Shown: positions 10,822 through 23,441, counted from the stretch's first letter. The stretch: DNA of 47,503 bases from Emmonsiellopsis sp. PD_33 (GCA_032988165.1 JANTQF010000272.1:1-47503); one strand, 5' to 3'. A program made the numbers and translations. The notes: generated by a model not told the origin, from the sequence alone.

Positions 10822-10944
10822 GGCACAGTGGCAGAGTGGTTAATGCGTTTGACTTGAACGGTGCCGCCTGTCCATTTATGGATACTGTCACCTAATAGAC
10901 ATCAAATCTCTTCGGAGGCCTAGGTTCGAATCCTGGCTGTGTCG
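10822..10944 (+). tRNA. tRNA-Ser (anticodon UGA) with a 42-nt intron
   Basis: 5' half 10822-10858 and 3' half 10901-10944. The acceptor stem GGCACAG pairs with CTGTGTC (one G-T pair), with discriminator G. The anticodon stem TTTGA/TCAAA closes the loop CTTGAAA, so the anticodon is TGA (Ser, UCA codons). The intron (10859-10900) starts after position 37, the canonical eukaryotic site. A type-II variable arm (CTCTTCGGAGG) and the B box GGTTCGAATCC are present. CCA is not encoded. A T-rich Pol III terminator follows at once (T runs from 10946). Confidence 0.93.
10859..10900 (+). other. Intron of tRNA-Ser(UGA)
   Basis: A 42-nt insertion between position 37 and position 38 of the tRNA. It is long for a fungal tRNA intron and would be removed by the tRNA splicing endonuclease. 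Confidence 0.85.
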
Positions 10945-11222
10945 ATTTTTTGTTTTCTTTTTTTGGCCCTTCCTTTACGGAAGACCGCCAGATTATACGC
11001 ACGCAACGACCAAAAACGATGAAATTAGAGGTAAAAAAACGTAATTTTGGCGTTGATTGGGTTGAAAAAAGAGCGAATTTCTCCGGCTTGTTGCCCTGCC
11101 GGCAGAAATGGTGACTAAGCTTCCTTGTTTCTGCCGACGTCCTTCACCATCTCCAACCGACACCTCGCATTCTCTTCTCTCTCAGACACCTTTACTCCGT
11201 CCCACTGACTCTGCGAGCTGCC
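10945..11222. promoter_or_regulatory. Pol III terminator and promoter of the DUF1640 gene
   Basis: Starts with the T-rich terminator of the tRNA (ATTTTTTG, then TTTTCTTTTTTT), followed by about 250 bases that must hold the promoter and leader of the next gene. The last 60 bases are rich in C and T. Confidence 0.45.
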
Positions 11223-12647
11223 ATGGCGGCTCCAAGACTCCCGTTCCTATACCCCAATCTCCTCCGATCGGTAAGGGCCTGCGAACCTACAACTTATCGC
11301 TCTATACGATTTCCCCCACCCCAACAACACCACTCGCAAAGCAGCAGCCCACACGCCGCATTCCACACCAGCCACCGTCGCGAGGCAGAGACCTATCATC
11401 AACGCTATGGACAAGCTGCGGAACCACGGTTGCCTCCTCCTCCAAGGCCAAAAGATGCCCCATCAGCTGAAGCCGGACCAAAGCCGGACCAGGAACCGGC
11501 AGCAAAGAAGGCGGATAAGTCTGGGGAGCAGGACGTGAAGGAGTCTGGGAAACAGAGCCAGGCAGAAGCGGAGAAGAGCCAGGCTTCTGTCACCGCGTCG
11601 TCAACGAATATATCGGCTGAATTGCCCTCTCAGCAAGGAACTGCGGGGCGTGAGTCAGCGCAATCCGATATATCAGCCAGCGCCCAATCTGCCACCGGTG
11701 CTGGCCAGGATATGGATCCATTGCAGGGCACCATTCAGGGCCATTCTTTCCAAATGCCAGGTCCTGCCACTTCCCTCACACCGGCCGATGGCAACATCTC
11801 GCAGTCCAGCACAGCGGATTCCGAGAACCGTAAACCACCCCACCTCTCTCCGCCGCTATATGTGCACCACTTCGATACGTACAGTTTAGTGAAGGACCTC
11901 GGTCGATCCGGGTTTACCGAGGAGCAATCCGTCTCCATAATGAAGGCCATCCGCGGCCTGTTAGCCGATAATCTCGACATTGCCCGCGGAGGTCTAGTCT
12001 CCAAATCGGACGTCGAAAACGAGACATACCTCTTCCAAGCCGCCTGTTCCGAACTCCGGAACTCCCTGCAAGCATCCAGAAACGCGGAGATACAATCCCA
12101 ACGAACCCAGCGGGCACAATTGCAGCATGAAGTGGACATTTTGACACAGCGCATGACGCAGGAGCTGGCCGGGTTGAAGGATGATCTGAAGGAGATGTTC
12201 AATGACCAGAAGATCTCGACAAGAGAGTTACAGCGGTCACTGGATACTGCCATCCAGGAGCTCAATTATCAGATTACCGTGTCGCTAAATAGTGACGGGA
12301 AGAGCGAGGTGGAGGGACTCAGGTGGATTTTGACGAGGAGGGCCGCGTTGGCTATCGCGACGAGTGCGGGTCAGTATTTATTTGCATTTGCACTGTCTCT
12401 TCTTCCATTCTACGCTTCCACTTCCCCCTTCATGGCATTTTCACTAACTTTTCTCTTTTCAACTTTATCAGGCATGATCATCCTCGCCCTCCGCTACTCC
12501 TCCTATAAGCACCACGAAAAGGAACTGGCCAAGGGCGCAGCGGCCGAGGCCAAAGCCGCTCCGCCACCGCCGTCATCAGAGTTTGGTCTGGATCCTGCAT
12601 TAAACAATGCCCGTCCGGAGTCTAGTGTTACCGAGCCTCTGGGATAA
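11223..12647 (+). CDS. Mitochondrial coiled-coil protein, DUF1640/CCDC90 (MCUR1/Fmp32) family
   Basis: Exons 11223-12369 and 12472-12647 encode 440 residues. The 102-nt intron (donor GTCAGT, branch CTAAC, acceptor TCAG) is a multiple of three with no stop codon. The N-terminus is basic and Ser/Arg/His-rich, as in a mitochondrial presequence, and a low-complexity Ser/Gln/Ala linker follows. The conserved part runs from about residue 214 (HHFDTYSLVKDLGRSGFTEE), through a coiled coil (about 285-355), to a membrane helix made across the splice site (RRAALAIATSA-GMIILALRY, about 373-392) and a short tail. Relatives are inner-membrane proteins: animal MCUR1/CCDC90A-B is linked to the calcium uniporter and respiratory complex assembly, and yeast Fmp32 to proline metabolism and respiration. 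Confidence 0.85.
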   Translation: MAAPRLPFLYPNLLRSVRACEPTTYRSIRFPPPQQHHSQSSSPHAAFHTSHRREAETYHQRYGQAAEPRLPPPPRPKDAPSAEAGPKPDQEPAAKKADKSGEQDVKESGKQSQAEAEKSQASVTASSTNISAELPSQQGTAGRESAQSDISASAQSATGAGQDMDPLQGTIQGHSFQMPGPATSLTPADGNISQSSTADSENRKPPHLSPPLYVHHFDTYSLVKDLGRSGFTEEQSVSIMKAIRGLLADNLDIARGGLVSKSDVENETYLFQAACSELRNSLQASRNAEIQSQRTQRAQLQHEVDILTQRMTQELAGLKDDLKEMFNDQKISTRELQRSLDTAIQELNYQITVSLNSDGKSEVEGLRWILTRRAALAIATSAGQYLFAFALSLLPFYASTSPFMAFSLTFLFSTLSGMIILALRYSSYKHHEKELAKGAAAEAKAAPPPPSSEFGLDPALNNARPESSVTEPLG

Positions 12648-13312
12648 GATAAGATAATCCAAGCCAGACCTGCTCGTGGGGCGACTTAAAACCTGATATC
12701 TGCCAAGTACTATTTATTCAATTCCCGTTTCTTCAGCATTGCGGGATTTGTACGTTCTTTCAGGGAAGATTTCCTTTTTTTGTATGTATTTTATTTTATT
12801 TTTTATTTTGTTGATGGGAGACAGAGTCTTTCGCGCGGAATTTACTTTTCATATGTCTTTTTTGGAAACTATATACCCTCCCTACAAAATTATAGACGGC
12901 ACATTTGAAGATTGCTATGCCATTTCTTTTCTTTTAATAAGTGAAGAGAAAAAAACCAATTCTCATGATCTGATTGTCTCAGGGGTATATAAATGCTGAC
13001 CAGCTGATATATATATAGCCGTCCGCTATAGCCGTCCGCAAAAGCACGAATAAATACCAAAGACATCATAGACGCAACAAAATCCAAAGGAAACTCTCTG
13101 TCTATCTATATATATAGCAGATCAACTACCGTCCTTAGAACGCTGGAAATCCATCTATGCTCAAACAAAAATAAATCAATCCAATCCAATCAACCAAATT
13201 ATAATTGATCACCCCATAAAAAAAAAACCACCAACACACACAAACCGCCCCCATCACACCCCCCAAATAAAACCACCCCCACACAAGAAAAAAAAAAGAA
13301 CATGCCGAAAAA
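12648..13312. other. Tail-to-tail AT-rich intergenic region
   Basis: Lies between the stop codons of the DUF1640 gene (+) and LAA1 (-). It is AT-rich with several TATATATA strings and A/T runs, and should hold both 3' UTRs. I see no gene, tRNA or transposon ends. Confidence 0.5.
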
Positions 13313-16300
13313 TCAAAAATCCATCCTCAACGCAATACTCGGGACATTCCTCTCCTCCACCTCCCCATCCCCCCCAGCACCACCTCCACCATCCCTCCCC
13401 ACCCCACCTCCAATCCCCACACTCCTAAGAATCTCCTCCGTAAATCCCCTCTGCTCCACATCCATCCCCCCCAACAACCCCCTAAAACTCCCCGCATCAA
13501 TCTTCGCCAACTCCAACAACCTCGCCGCGATCTCCTTGTACACGCTTGGCCCCTCATTCCGCGCCCTGCACAGCAGCGCGGGGATCATCAGGGAGATGGC
13601 TGTGGGGATCGCGCGCGCCGTGACGGCTCCGGAGCCAATTGATGAGACGAGCGAGAGGGTGATGGTTCCCTTTGTATTTTCGGGATCTAAGGGGGTGGCG
13701 TTGTCGGTGGCGGTTAGGGGCTTGCTGGTGACGAAGGCGAGGAGGCGCGGGAATGAGTGGCGGGCGATGGCGTCGTCGGTGGGGGATCGGGGTGTTGGTG
13801 TGAGGAGGATGGAGCGGATGCAGCCGGCGGCGACGCTCGCGAGGCCGAGGTCTTGGAGGCAGTCGAGGAATTCGTCGAGGACGCGGGGGATTAGGGGGTC
13901 TTGTGGAGGGATTGCGTGGCTGCTTGTTGTTAGGAGGATGGTTAGGGCGAAGAGAGTGTTTTTGGCGCAGGGGAGGGAGGTTTCGGATTCTCGTCTTTGG
14001 GCGATTGTGAGGATTGAGAGGAGGCGGGAGATGCAGCCGCGGATTTGGCGGGAGGTTGTTGCGGGGTCGTCGAGTGAGGGGGTGCTTGGGGAGGGGGATG
14101 ATGGGGGTGATTCTGACTCCGTGGGGGGTGCGGGGCGGGTTATTCCTTGGATGAAGCGGCGGAATATTGGGAGGGCTTGTGGGACGACTTCCGCCTGGCA
14201 CATACCCGTGGCGAGGATGGTGGTGAAGATGTGCAGGATGCAGGCGTGGAGATCTGCGCGGATTATTGAGGGGAAGACGGAGGTGACGTCGACAAGGGAG
14301 GAGAGGGATAGTCGGATGAGCGATGCGGAGTCATCGGAGACTCTATATCGGGAACTGGGCGAGGATTCACCCAGGTTTGGAAGGAGTCCCGCTAGGACAA
14401 GGATGATGTTTCTAGTAAGCTGGAATAGCTGTTCAATGTCGTCTGAGAGATTCTCAGTCCGAGATTGGTCGTTTGACGCAGACTGATGGTGGAGGGACAG
14501 ATCTCGGGCCGTTTGGACAATGACGGTCTGTATATTGGCGCCCTCAGTCATCACCAGCCGGTCCAGTATCTCCATCGTTTCAGAAAATACTGCCTCTTGG
14601 TATACGGCGTTTCCAGCAACTGCAGGATGCAATATCTTTTGCAGGGCCTGTAATATCTCCAGCTTACGATGCGATTGCGAATGCGTTTGGTCAACCAAGG
14701 CCTCAAAAGTGAGACCAAAGAGAACGAAAAAGAATGCGACTGGTTCATCACGGTAATTGATGCTAGCTCCTTTCTCCTTCTTTTCACCGTTGACTTGAGG
14801 TTTATCCACAGCGGTTTCATCTGGTTTTGATGTTTGGAATTTTCCATCAAGGGCGTCAAAGACAAATTCACTATCTTTTTCGACAAGGCTAGCGATGGCG
14901 TCGACCAGGTTGAGCCAGGAATCTTGATAAAACTATGGACCTCTGAGTCAGCGATATACTTTGGATGGGGATTTGCAAGCCCTACCTTCAACAAAGTTTC
15001 CCGATTCAATGCCGCATAGACATCATCCAGATTATCAGAGAGGCTAACAGTTCCGACAGTGCTGGATATTTCGGGCTCGAATCTGAGACGTGCGAATTCT
15101 TGCAGAGAAGAGAGCCAAAGAGGGGTAAGCATTGCAGTGTACGGTTGTACAATCTCAGCCAAGTAGGTCTGGTCGTTGCTGGCGATTTGTAGTCTGGCCC
15201 AGGCGGAGAATAACGCAAGTTTCACCATCACACGTGCATTTGAATTGAGGCCTTTGAGATCGCCAATCTCGGTCGTATCTGGCTTGTCTAGCAGAAAGAG
15301 GTCAGCGAAGCACTGGACTAGGATCCGGTGCACATACTCGCAAAGTTTTCCAGGCCAACAACAAGCAACTTGAAAATGCGGCCCATTCGATCCACATTCG
15401 TAACGATCCCTGTACCAACAAAGGTTGCGCAGACATTGATGGCCTCCGAAGCTAGCTCGGGTGACGAGTCAACAGCAAAGGCAGGGGTTAGCGCAGAACT
15501 TATCTGGGCCTGATATTGCTCAAGCAGCGAGGCTTCTGCGAAGTCAGGGTCTGGTGTTTTGCCAAACATCTACATTTGTTCAACCTTTTAGCAACCTTTA
15601 TCCCTTAAAGCGAGACGGATGCACTAACCTTCAGGACCTGGTCGATGATTTTCAGTCCCCAAACACGGAGTTCGATAACGTTAGCAGTAGAGGCAGAGAA
15701 TGCCATTCGAATAATGTCCCCCACTTTATCCTGCAAGGCGGTTTCCGCAGGAATGGTCCGATCGGGCAATAATTGTTTGCTGACCATCGATAACAGTTCA
15801 CTCAGACAGCTCATGACGAAGTTCCTGGTTTGCCATTTCAGGAGCTCCTGGCCGGCCGCGGACTCCTCAGTGGGATTGCCCTGTTCACCTGCAACTGCCG
15901 TGGCGAACCCAGCTACTTCATCATCAGGAATGTCGTGAACAGTGGCAGTTACCGCAGTCATTGGTGCTGGAGCATCATCGAGCTTAGATCTAGTTTTTGT
16001 GAGGACTTTCTGGCATCTTTGTATCCAAACATCAGTATCTGTAAGTCCAGTTTGTTCTAACCAGTTCCGGATAATGTTTTTGAGCGCTTCGTTATTCGGG
16101 ACGCTGTCGAAGGCAAGCCACAATTCATCCTCGAGATTTGGGGACGCAGTGCGAATGACCAAATCTGGATCTCTTTTCATGAGGTTATTAAATCCCTGAA
16201 TAGCGGCGTCCTGCATCAGCAGGTTGCTTGACCCAAGTTCTTGTTGGAGCCAGTGGACATAGGCCGCAAAGTCCACATGGTTCGGAGCGTATAGAGATAA

Positions 16301-19300
16301 GTTCTCGAGACACTTCGAACTTTCGGCAACAATCGCAGTCGACGTTTCAAGCTGGAATTCTTTCACGAGTGTGAATATCAGATCTCGAGTTTTGGAGATA
16401 TCTCGTAGATCCGGCCCAAGAACATTGATGAGTGACTCGACGCAACGGCTTATAGCCGCAGGAGTCGGGAAAGCGGATTCGAGGTTCGACGTCGGTATAG
16501 ACGATGCTTCTTCATTGTGGGTATCAGACGCATATAAACGGGCAAGCATCCCTAAGCACCCTGATACATAGGCAGAAAATGTCAACCCGGCAGAATCCGC
16601 TACCCGTCCCAGCCCGTCCAATGCCCAAAAGTGCACAACGGGGTGAGGGTCGCTGCATAGCGACATGAGAACACCAACAATTGTCTTCAAGTGAAAGCCC
16701 GCCGCCATACCGCCGACGTTGGAATGGATACAACCCAGGGCGGCCGCGCATCCAGCACGCGTACTAGGATCCCGGTTTTCGACTATGGTATCGACAATAG
16801 AATTGATTTGGTTCGTCGTAAACGCATTTCCGGAACTATTGCACAGTCGTCCCAAAGCCTCAGCGCCTATACAGCGCACGACAGGATCGGGCTGTATCGT
16901 AAATTTCTACAAGGAGTTAGTTGACAAATAACTGATTGCCAGAGTGATCAATCATACCTTAAAAAGCTCCTGCATCACCTTCTCCGTCGCGAGATGCTTC
17001 AGAGTCCCCGGAGTGGATGTGTTTTCTTTGACTGCATATTTTAAGGAGGAGAGTAGAGCAATGGCAATATTAACAGTCATAGCTGCCTTTCTGCCCGGAT
17101 TTCGGTTAAGACTTTGGGCGGCAAGTAAAGAGGCAATTTGCTCGACACTGCTTTCTTGCACCTTTGGAGACTGCGAGGGGAGTGCTTTTGCGAATAATTC
17201 TATGGCTGCGTTTACCACTTCTGTATTTGGAGGGTCGGAGTATGAATCGTCGTCCCGATCTGGTAGAGAATATAAGCGTACAGAGTCATGCTCCCTTGCT
17301 TGACATGTAGGTGACATTAACTAAAGGGAAAAGTTAGTGTAAAGTTAATCGTATACGGAGTTTAAACGTACAATATCATCGATGGATTGATCGGACGACT
17401 CATCTGCCAACCACCCAGGCGAGTTGTCATTTTCGCCGCGCCCTGAAATGGCCTCAACTCTATATTGGCGAACGAGGCCAGTTACCCCGAAGCCAAAATT
17501 ATCGTCGAGATCCCACAAATTGTCAAAATGAGCAGTCGAGCCCGCAATAGAACTATCGAGAGGATTCGCAGAAACGACATCGGGATCTGCGAAAGAGGAA
17601 ATTGCCAAACCCAAGATATTCGATTGGGCGAGAACCTCGGTATTAGGATGGTCGAGGTTGATCAATTTCGAAAAGCACTGTAATACACGTCGACGGATCA
17701 TGGTATCGAAATCCCTCAGTTGGAGGGATGGCGAGAGGCGCTGGGATATATCTTCCGTGGATTTAATTTTTGGAAGACTATCCAAGAACGAGACAGTGTT
17801 TTGAAGCATTGTGGCAATACGCCTGGAGCCATCCGCAGTGACCAGCTTGCGGTTAAACTCTAGGAACACATATATTGACCCTAGGGCACATTCCCGAACG
17901 TGCGCTAGGAAGCTCATCTCTAGCGGGCCGCGCTGCGCCAAATTCTCTTTCGGTAATGGCTTTGGAAGCGCATTTTTCCATAGCAATAGAAGCTGCGAGA
18001 GGTGTATTTTCGTAAAGCTAGGTCCTAGCGGCATTAGCCCACCGATTAGGATCCATGCCACCTGGATTTGCGTGCTAGCTATTCTCAATTCTGAGCTACT
18101 ACTAGTCTTCAAGAGATCTGTTGCCTGTGTGAGAACTTGGGCATAGACATCGACCGATCCATAAAGTGGTTGAAGCCGCGAAGTGCTCAGCATCGCCGCT
18201 AAACCGTGCGCATATCCAAGGCATCGCCGAGTTGACTGCCGTGGGGTGGACAATTGGCCAATTTCTCGGTTGAGGCTGTTCATACAAACTGTCACGCAAG
18301 CAAGGAGCTGTTGGGGGCATGCGAGAACAAAGTTGCGCATACATTGTGCCGCATGTATTTGAACTGTGTAACCCGGATGTTGCAGAACTTGGAGAAGGGC
18401 ATCCCGACAACTATCGCTGATGGTTGCCAGTGCAGAGCCTAGTGATGATATTAAAGAAGACAGTGTACTCAGAGCACTCGTCAAAGTGTGTTTGGACGGT
18501 TCTGGCCGTTCTTGAACCACCTGCGGATAGTCCTTGAGGATGCCATTAATTAACCACTTTGCGGCATTCAGCTGACTATTTTCTCGAAGAATCTCATGAC
18601 CGACAATCTCCTCCAACAGATTCTTAATGAACTTCCTCGTCATAAGCAACCGGTATCGATTATAAGTTATTGTTGGGTGGTTTAACAAGGTGACCAAGAA
18701 ATGCCCTGCGATTTCTGCATAATGCTCTTCAATACCTTTGTCCCCGAGTCTTTTTAAGATATGTTTGTAGCAGACAGCAATCCCCGCTCTAGTCCTATTA
18801 CCCGTCGAGCTTTTGCAGTACTGAGTGGAAAGTTGCTTTAACAGGTCCGGCAGTTTAAACGATAACTGAACCTCTGCCTTTCGCCCCGCGGGTGACTGTG
18901 GTCGCTCTTGCACCTCATCCTCTTCATCGGGAGTTGGTTGTTTTTTCGATGCCTTCTTCGGGCGGCGGATGGTCGGCACAGGCTGTGCATTGCTCCCAGT
19001 TGCGCGGGATTCAACGAGGGCGGCGGCAAGACAGGAGGCGGCCGCGTGCCTCACGGACGGACTGGAGCTATCGATTACCTTCCATATAGTAGTTTTTAGG
19101 TTCTCAAAATCGCTCATGGTCCTGAAGTAGCGGGTACTCTTAATGAGCTGCTCGAGACAATGGCAGGCACTCGCCTGGACTGCGATGGCTTTGTCGTTGG
19201 TGGCAGCATTCCGAGTATGCTTCCAGATATCCTTCGCTGTAGGTTCATCGATCGGAGTTCCAATGCCACCAATCACCTTCTTCAACGCTGTATATAACGC

Positions 19301-19816
19301 ACTCCGTAGACCGACATGGTTTTGGGCGGACTTGAAGAGCTTCAACAGAGCGGCACAGGCAACGCTGGACTGGGTGAGGAGACTCCCTCCAGCGGTCGCA
19401 TAAATATCCCCCAGCGCAACGGCAGCTGCGAATTTCGTCTTCAATTCCGCATCATTCTTCCCAGCATTCAATATTCCCAAGAGTTGTGTGACCGTGTCGT
19501 AGAGGGTCGATCGGTCCCCCTTACCGAAGATCGCGCTGAAACACCTACCAACATTATTCCGGATAACTCTCGTTGGTGTCGGAGACGACAGCTTCAGGAT
19601 CTTGAACAGCTCCTGGATAATAAATTTCTGCTGGGTGGACAGCGCATCTTTATCGAGCGTGGCGGTATACTGCACGAGGTCGACGGTAAACGTCAGGAGG
19701 TATAGGTCTTGTTGTTCGGAGGGCAGAGCATGGAGCTTGGAGATGTCTAGCTCGGCGCGAGGCGCTGCATTGTCTGGACCGGCAGGAGGCGCGGCAGCGG
19801 GTTCGGTAGCCGACAT
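13313..19816 (-). CDS. LAA1: HEAT-repeat trafficking protein Laa1/HEATR5 (AP-1 accessory)
   Basis: Six exons: 19816-17372, 17320-16958, 16906-15629, 15569-15338, 15287-14986 and 14932-13313. They encode 2079 residues, close to yeast Laa1 and animal HEATR5. Introns are 50-59 nt with standard signals. The fourth (donor GTATGT, branch CTGAC) is essential, because without it the frame hits a stop. The product is a chain of helical HEAT-type repeats. Family-typical stretches include LKTKFAAAVALGDIY, HAAASCLAAALVE, VVRCIGAEALGRLC, GCAAALGCIH and FYQDSWLNLVDAIASLVEKD. Laa1 works with the clathrin adaptor AP-1 at the trans-Golgi network and endosomes. Start chosen at MSATEPAAAP (19816); the open frame continues upstream without an ATG. 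Divergent from the TACO1 homologue. Confidence 0.92.
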
Positions 19817-20071
19817 TGAGCGCGAGTCTGCATAGGAATGTGCTGGGATGCCGCTCCAAAATGCGCAGAGGAGGGGGGTGTCAAGGGGGCGGGCGGGGAG
19901 TCGTCGTCTCATACTCCTTGGAACAGCTTGGTCACAATGGGCTCGGATCAACTGTCGGGCCGGAATCCGAACGGCAACCTCCAACACAGCCGAACATCTC
20001 GATTATTTCTCCGGGTCTCAGCATATTGTATTCCAGCCATTGGATTTTTAATTTGAGTTTTCGACTTGGTT

Positions 20072-20971
20072 ATGGCCTCCGCATTGGGATGGAGGGCTCT
20101 GCCACGGCCCCGGGCACTCCGCCCATGGCTGTGCGAAAGCTGTCGGACAGTGAGCACCTCCGCGGCTCTGCAATCCGGTCACAGTCGCTGGTCCACCATC
20201 AAGCATGACAAAGGGAAGAATGACATGGCAAAGAGCAAGGAGCGTGTGTTAATCGCGAGAGATTTGATCAATGCGTCAAAATGTAAAAAATCCCCAAGCA
20301 GATCGTTTCCATACACCTTGCGTCGTTACTGACAATCTCGATATTTAGTATTCGGAGCCGATCCCAAAGAGAACCCCCGCCTCGCACTTGTGTTAACCAA
20401 AGCCAAACGGAGCGGAATGTCTAAATCCACCATCGAGGCTGCAATTGCGCGCGGGCAGGGCATATCACCCTCCGGAGCGGCGTTGGAGTCGGTTACAATC
20501 GAAGCCCTCTTACCTTCGTCGGTTGCGGCTGTGATCGAATGCATGACGGACCAAAAGGCCCGAACACTACAAGAAGTTCGGTTCATAATCAAGGATCGGG
20601 GAGGAACAGTTACGCCTACCAGCTACCTGTTTGAGAAGAAGGGAAGGATCGTGTTTGAAAAAGTCGAGGACCTGAATGTGGATGACTATCTTGAACAAGC
20701 TATCGATGCGGGCGCTCTCGATGTGGATGAAGACGAGCAGGGTCGGCTACGAGTATTCACGGAGCATACGGATACAAAAGCGGTTGGAGACAAGTTATCC
20801 GCCGCTACGGGGTTGAAAATCGAGACGTCTGAGATTATCTGGGACCCGAATAAAGACACAATGGTGACGCTGCAATCGGAAGAAGACGCGAATCATCTCG
20901 AAAATATCATAAATGCGGTTCGGGAAGAATCCAGCGTGCAGGATGTATATATCAACGCAACTACGGCGTAA
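20072..20971 (+). CDS. TACO1: YebC/TACO1-type mitochondrial translational activator
   Basis: Exons 20072-20282 and 20349-20971 encode 277 residues. The 66-nt intron has donor GTAAAA, branch ACTGAC and acceptor TTAG. After an Arg/Ala-rich mitochondrial presequence (about 1-34), the DUF28 signature GHSRWSTIKHDKGKNDMAKS appears (residues 36-55), then LFGADPKENPRLALVLTKAK, GMSKSTIEAAIARG and a PTSYLFEKKG segment. YebC-family proteins in mitochondria help ribosomes through difficult stretches; mammalian TACO1 is needed for COX1 synthesis. Length and domain order are normal. The stop codon is 35 bp from that of the Mis6 gene on the other strand, so the transcripts probably overlap tail to tail. Confidence 0.93.
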
Positions 20972-21006
20972 ACACATTCACATTCTCATACCCATGTACA
21001 TGTACA

Positions 21007-23441
21007 TTATTTCCGCAATGCTTTCATGGTACTCCGCATTATATTTCCCACTCCTTCAGCGCCCAGCTCGTCCAGCCACTCCAGCATCCTCAACCTATAC
21101 TCTTGCCAGTTTATCCGCACCCCTCCATCGTTATCCAGAGCAGCCAAAGCCTTCTGCGTCACTGGCCTCGTCAACCTTGCAGATAGAGATTTTCCTCCTC
21201 TCTCTGCTTCGTCTTCGATCCTCTGGAAGCAGGCTGAAGAAATCCGACAAAGCGCGACGTTCTGACTCAACGAAAAGACAGACGAGAGCTGGTACTTGTG
21301 CTTCCCAGCATCGTCCTGTCCCACTCTGCCCAGTCCCTGCACATATCGTGTAAGCTCCTTGACCGTCTCGGCAGGCACGAGGCAACCCAGCGCATTGGGG
21401 TCATCGGACGTCAAGCCGCGGTTTCGCCAGATAAGATTGCAGATGTCCATCACGTATCCATTGAATCTGGCAACCATTTCCGTCGAGTATAACTGGTTGG
21501 GAGAGTCTTGTCTTTGTAGAGTGGTGGACGTCAGCGAGGTCTCAAATGCATATTTGTATGAGGCCAATATAGAACAAAGGGTTGATATGCTAGTTAGTGT
21601 CGGGGTAAAGGCTAGTGTATATATCGTCTGTGGTGGTGGGACTGAGATGCGAATGTTCACGTTCGTGGGTGCGTGACGGAAGAGCGCTGCTAGGTCGGTA
21701 TAAAACTGAAGCACGGCTGCGATTCCGGCTCGTACTTGGGTTGTCTCATCGATTGGGGTTGGCAGAGGGCTCTCGAGGATTGTCAAGGCAAGGAGCTCTG
21801 CTCTAGCAATCACTTGCGGTAAAGGGGGTAGTGGTGTTGGAGAGGGAGTGGCGCGGATAATGGTGCCCCAATGTTGTATCAGTGTCGAATAATACTGAAG
21901 CAGGAGCATTTTAGATTGGCTTTGTCCGTTTAAAATAGAATTCTCGAGAGGAATGAAATAGTTCTGGCGAAGCGTGTCGTAATCTTGAATGGGAATATAC
22001 TCCAAGAGTCCTAGGACGGCATTTCGATTATCCCGCCCATTCCATAAGGGGAGATAGTTGCGAAGAAACTTATCCACAGCCCGGGGCATCTCCTATAAAC
22101 GCAAGTCAGTATACATCACGACTCCACACGCATTCACACCCTACAAAAGACGCAGGACAAAGAAGCAGAAAAAAGCCCACCTTCGTAAACCTCACAAACC
22201 CCACCAACGCCTCAAGCACGTATCCCAAATACTCCCCCTCCCCCCCCTCATCACGCCCCTCCAATAACCGATCCATTTCATCCTCAAAAAAGCTCTCCAA
22301 CCAACTCTCCAACCTCCCCCTCGCCTCCGCCTGCCTAACAAGAACCAAATATCTCTGCGCCAACGGATCCCCCAGGGCCGCCGCAATCTGATTCGGCAAC
22401 TCGATCTTATCCAACCTCTTCACGAAATCACTCGCACTCCTCAATTCCTCCAGGGACGTATAATCCCTCCGCACGCGCGACGTCTGAACGGCAGGAATCA
22501 CGACCTCGATACGGCTCCTCTTGACCTCCCCGCGCCTTACGACTTGGAAGGTCTGCGGTGCGTGAGCTCCAGCCTCCACCCCCGCAACTGCAGCCGAGGA
22601 GGCTTTCTCCTGTAGATGGCGCATATGCTTCACCCACTCTGGATCCGGATGTTTGAAGAAATACGCAGCGCGACCCGTCGTCGCATATGCGTCTCCGACA
22701 ATAATATCCGGATAGTAACTTTTAAACACCTTGAGCAGGCCTAGGAGTTCTTTCTCCTCGCCGCCCGTGTTGCGGATTAGGTTCATCAGTGCCTGGATGC
22801 GGAACGGCTTGATGTGCTTCCGCCGCGTAATTAGCGAGAGTAGATGGCAGAGCGAGCGCCGTAGGCTGATCATGTCCAGGTAATCGAAGAGGACTGCGTA
22901 GAGGCGGGAGAGATGTGATTGGTCTTCCATGTCTTCGTAGACGAGGATGAGCCAGCGGAGGAGCAGGGATTGGGTTGCTGGTGAGGGTTTGGTGGTGTGG
23001 CTGGGGCCGAAGGAGGAGATTATTTTGGAGACGGTACGGGGGGGGATGCGGGAGGATGGGTAGAGGTTTTTTATCAAGGTGGTGATTGTGGTTTGGTCGA
23101 GGTGTTTGGATTTGGTGATGGTGGTGAGGAGGCGATTGAGGAGGCGGGTTGGGAGCCCGGCTTCGTAGGCGGCGGAGGCGATTGATTTGGCCAGGTCGGC
23201 GACGTTGGTGTGTCGTTGTTTGGGCGGGATAGAGGCGACTGGGAGCGGCTTAGCTGAGAGGTTCATTTATATATTGGGTTTGGTGAGAAGGAGGTTACCA
23301 TTCTCGAGCTGTTCGATTGCTTCCTCCAGGATGCTCTGGGAGCCTCCGCTTGCTGAGCGAGTAGTGGATGTTAGATGATCAATTGAGTTCGTAAATGACT
23401 GCCCAAAGGAGATAATAATTCATACCTTGCCCTATCTCCAT
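21007..23441 (-). CDS. mis6: Mis6/CENP-I inner kinetochore subunit
   Basis: Four exons: 23441-23426 (16 nt), 23352-23299 (54 nt), 23253-22181 and 22092-21007, encoding 742 residues. The first two are tiny; they are supported by matched phases, standard splice sites and the resulting N-terminus (MEIGQASGGSQS...LENAKPLPV). The third donor is weak (GTGGGC), but its acceptor has a TACTGAC branch. The product is helical, with the Mis6-type segment LLLRWLILVYEDMEDQSHLS, HIKPFRIQALMNL and EMPRAVDKFLRNYLPLWNG. Mis6/Ctf3/CENP-I is part of the constitutive centromere network on CENP-A chromatin and helps load CENP-A. Length matches the family. Confidence 0.87.

Noticed and set aside
15318..15340. Apparent frameshift or 20-nt intron in LAA1
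   Set aside because: A normal 50-nt intron (15337-15288; GTATGT donor, CTGAC branch, CTAG acceptor) restores the frame and gives family-like sequence, so no frameshift is needed.
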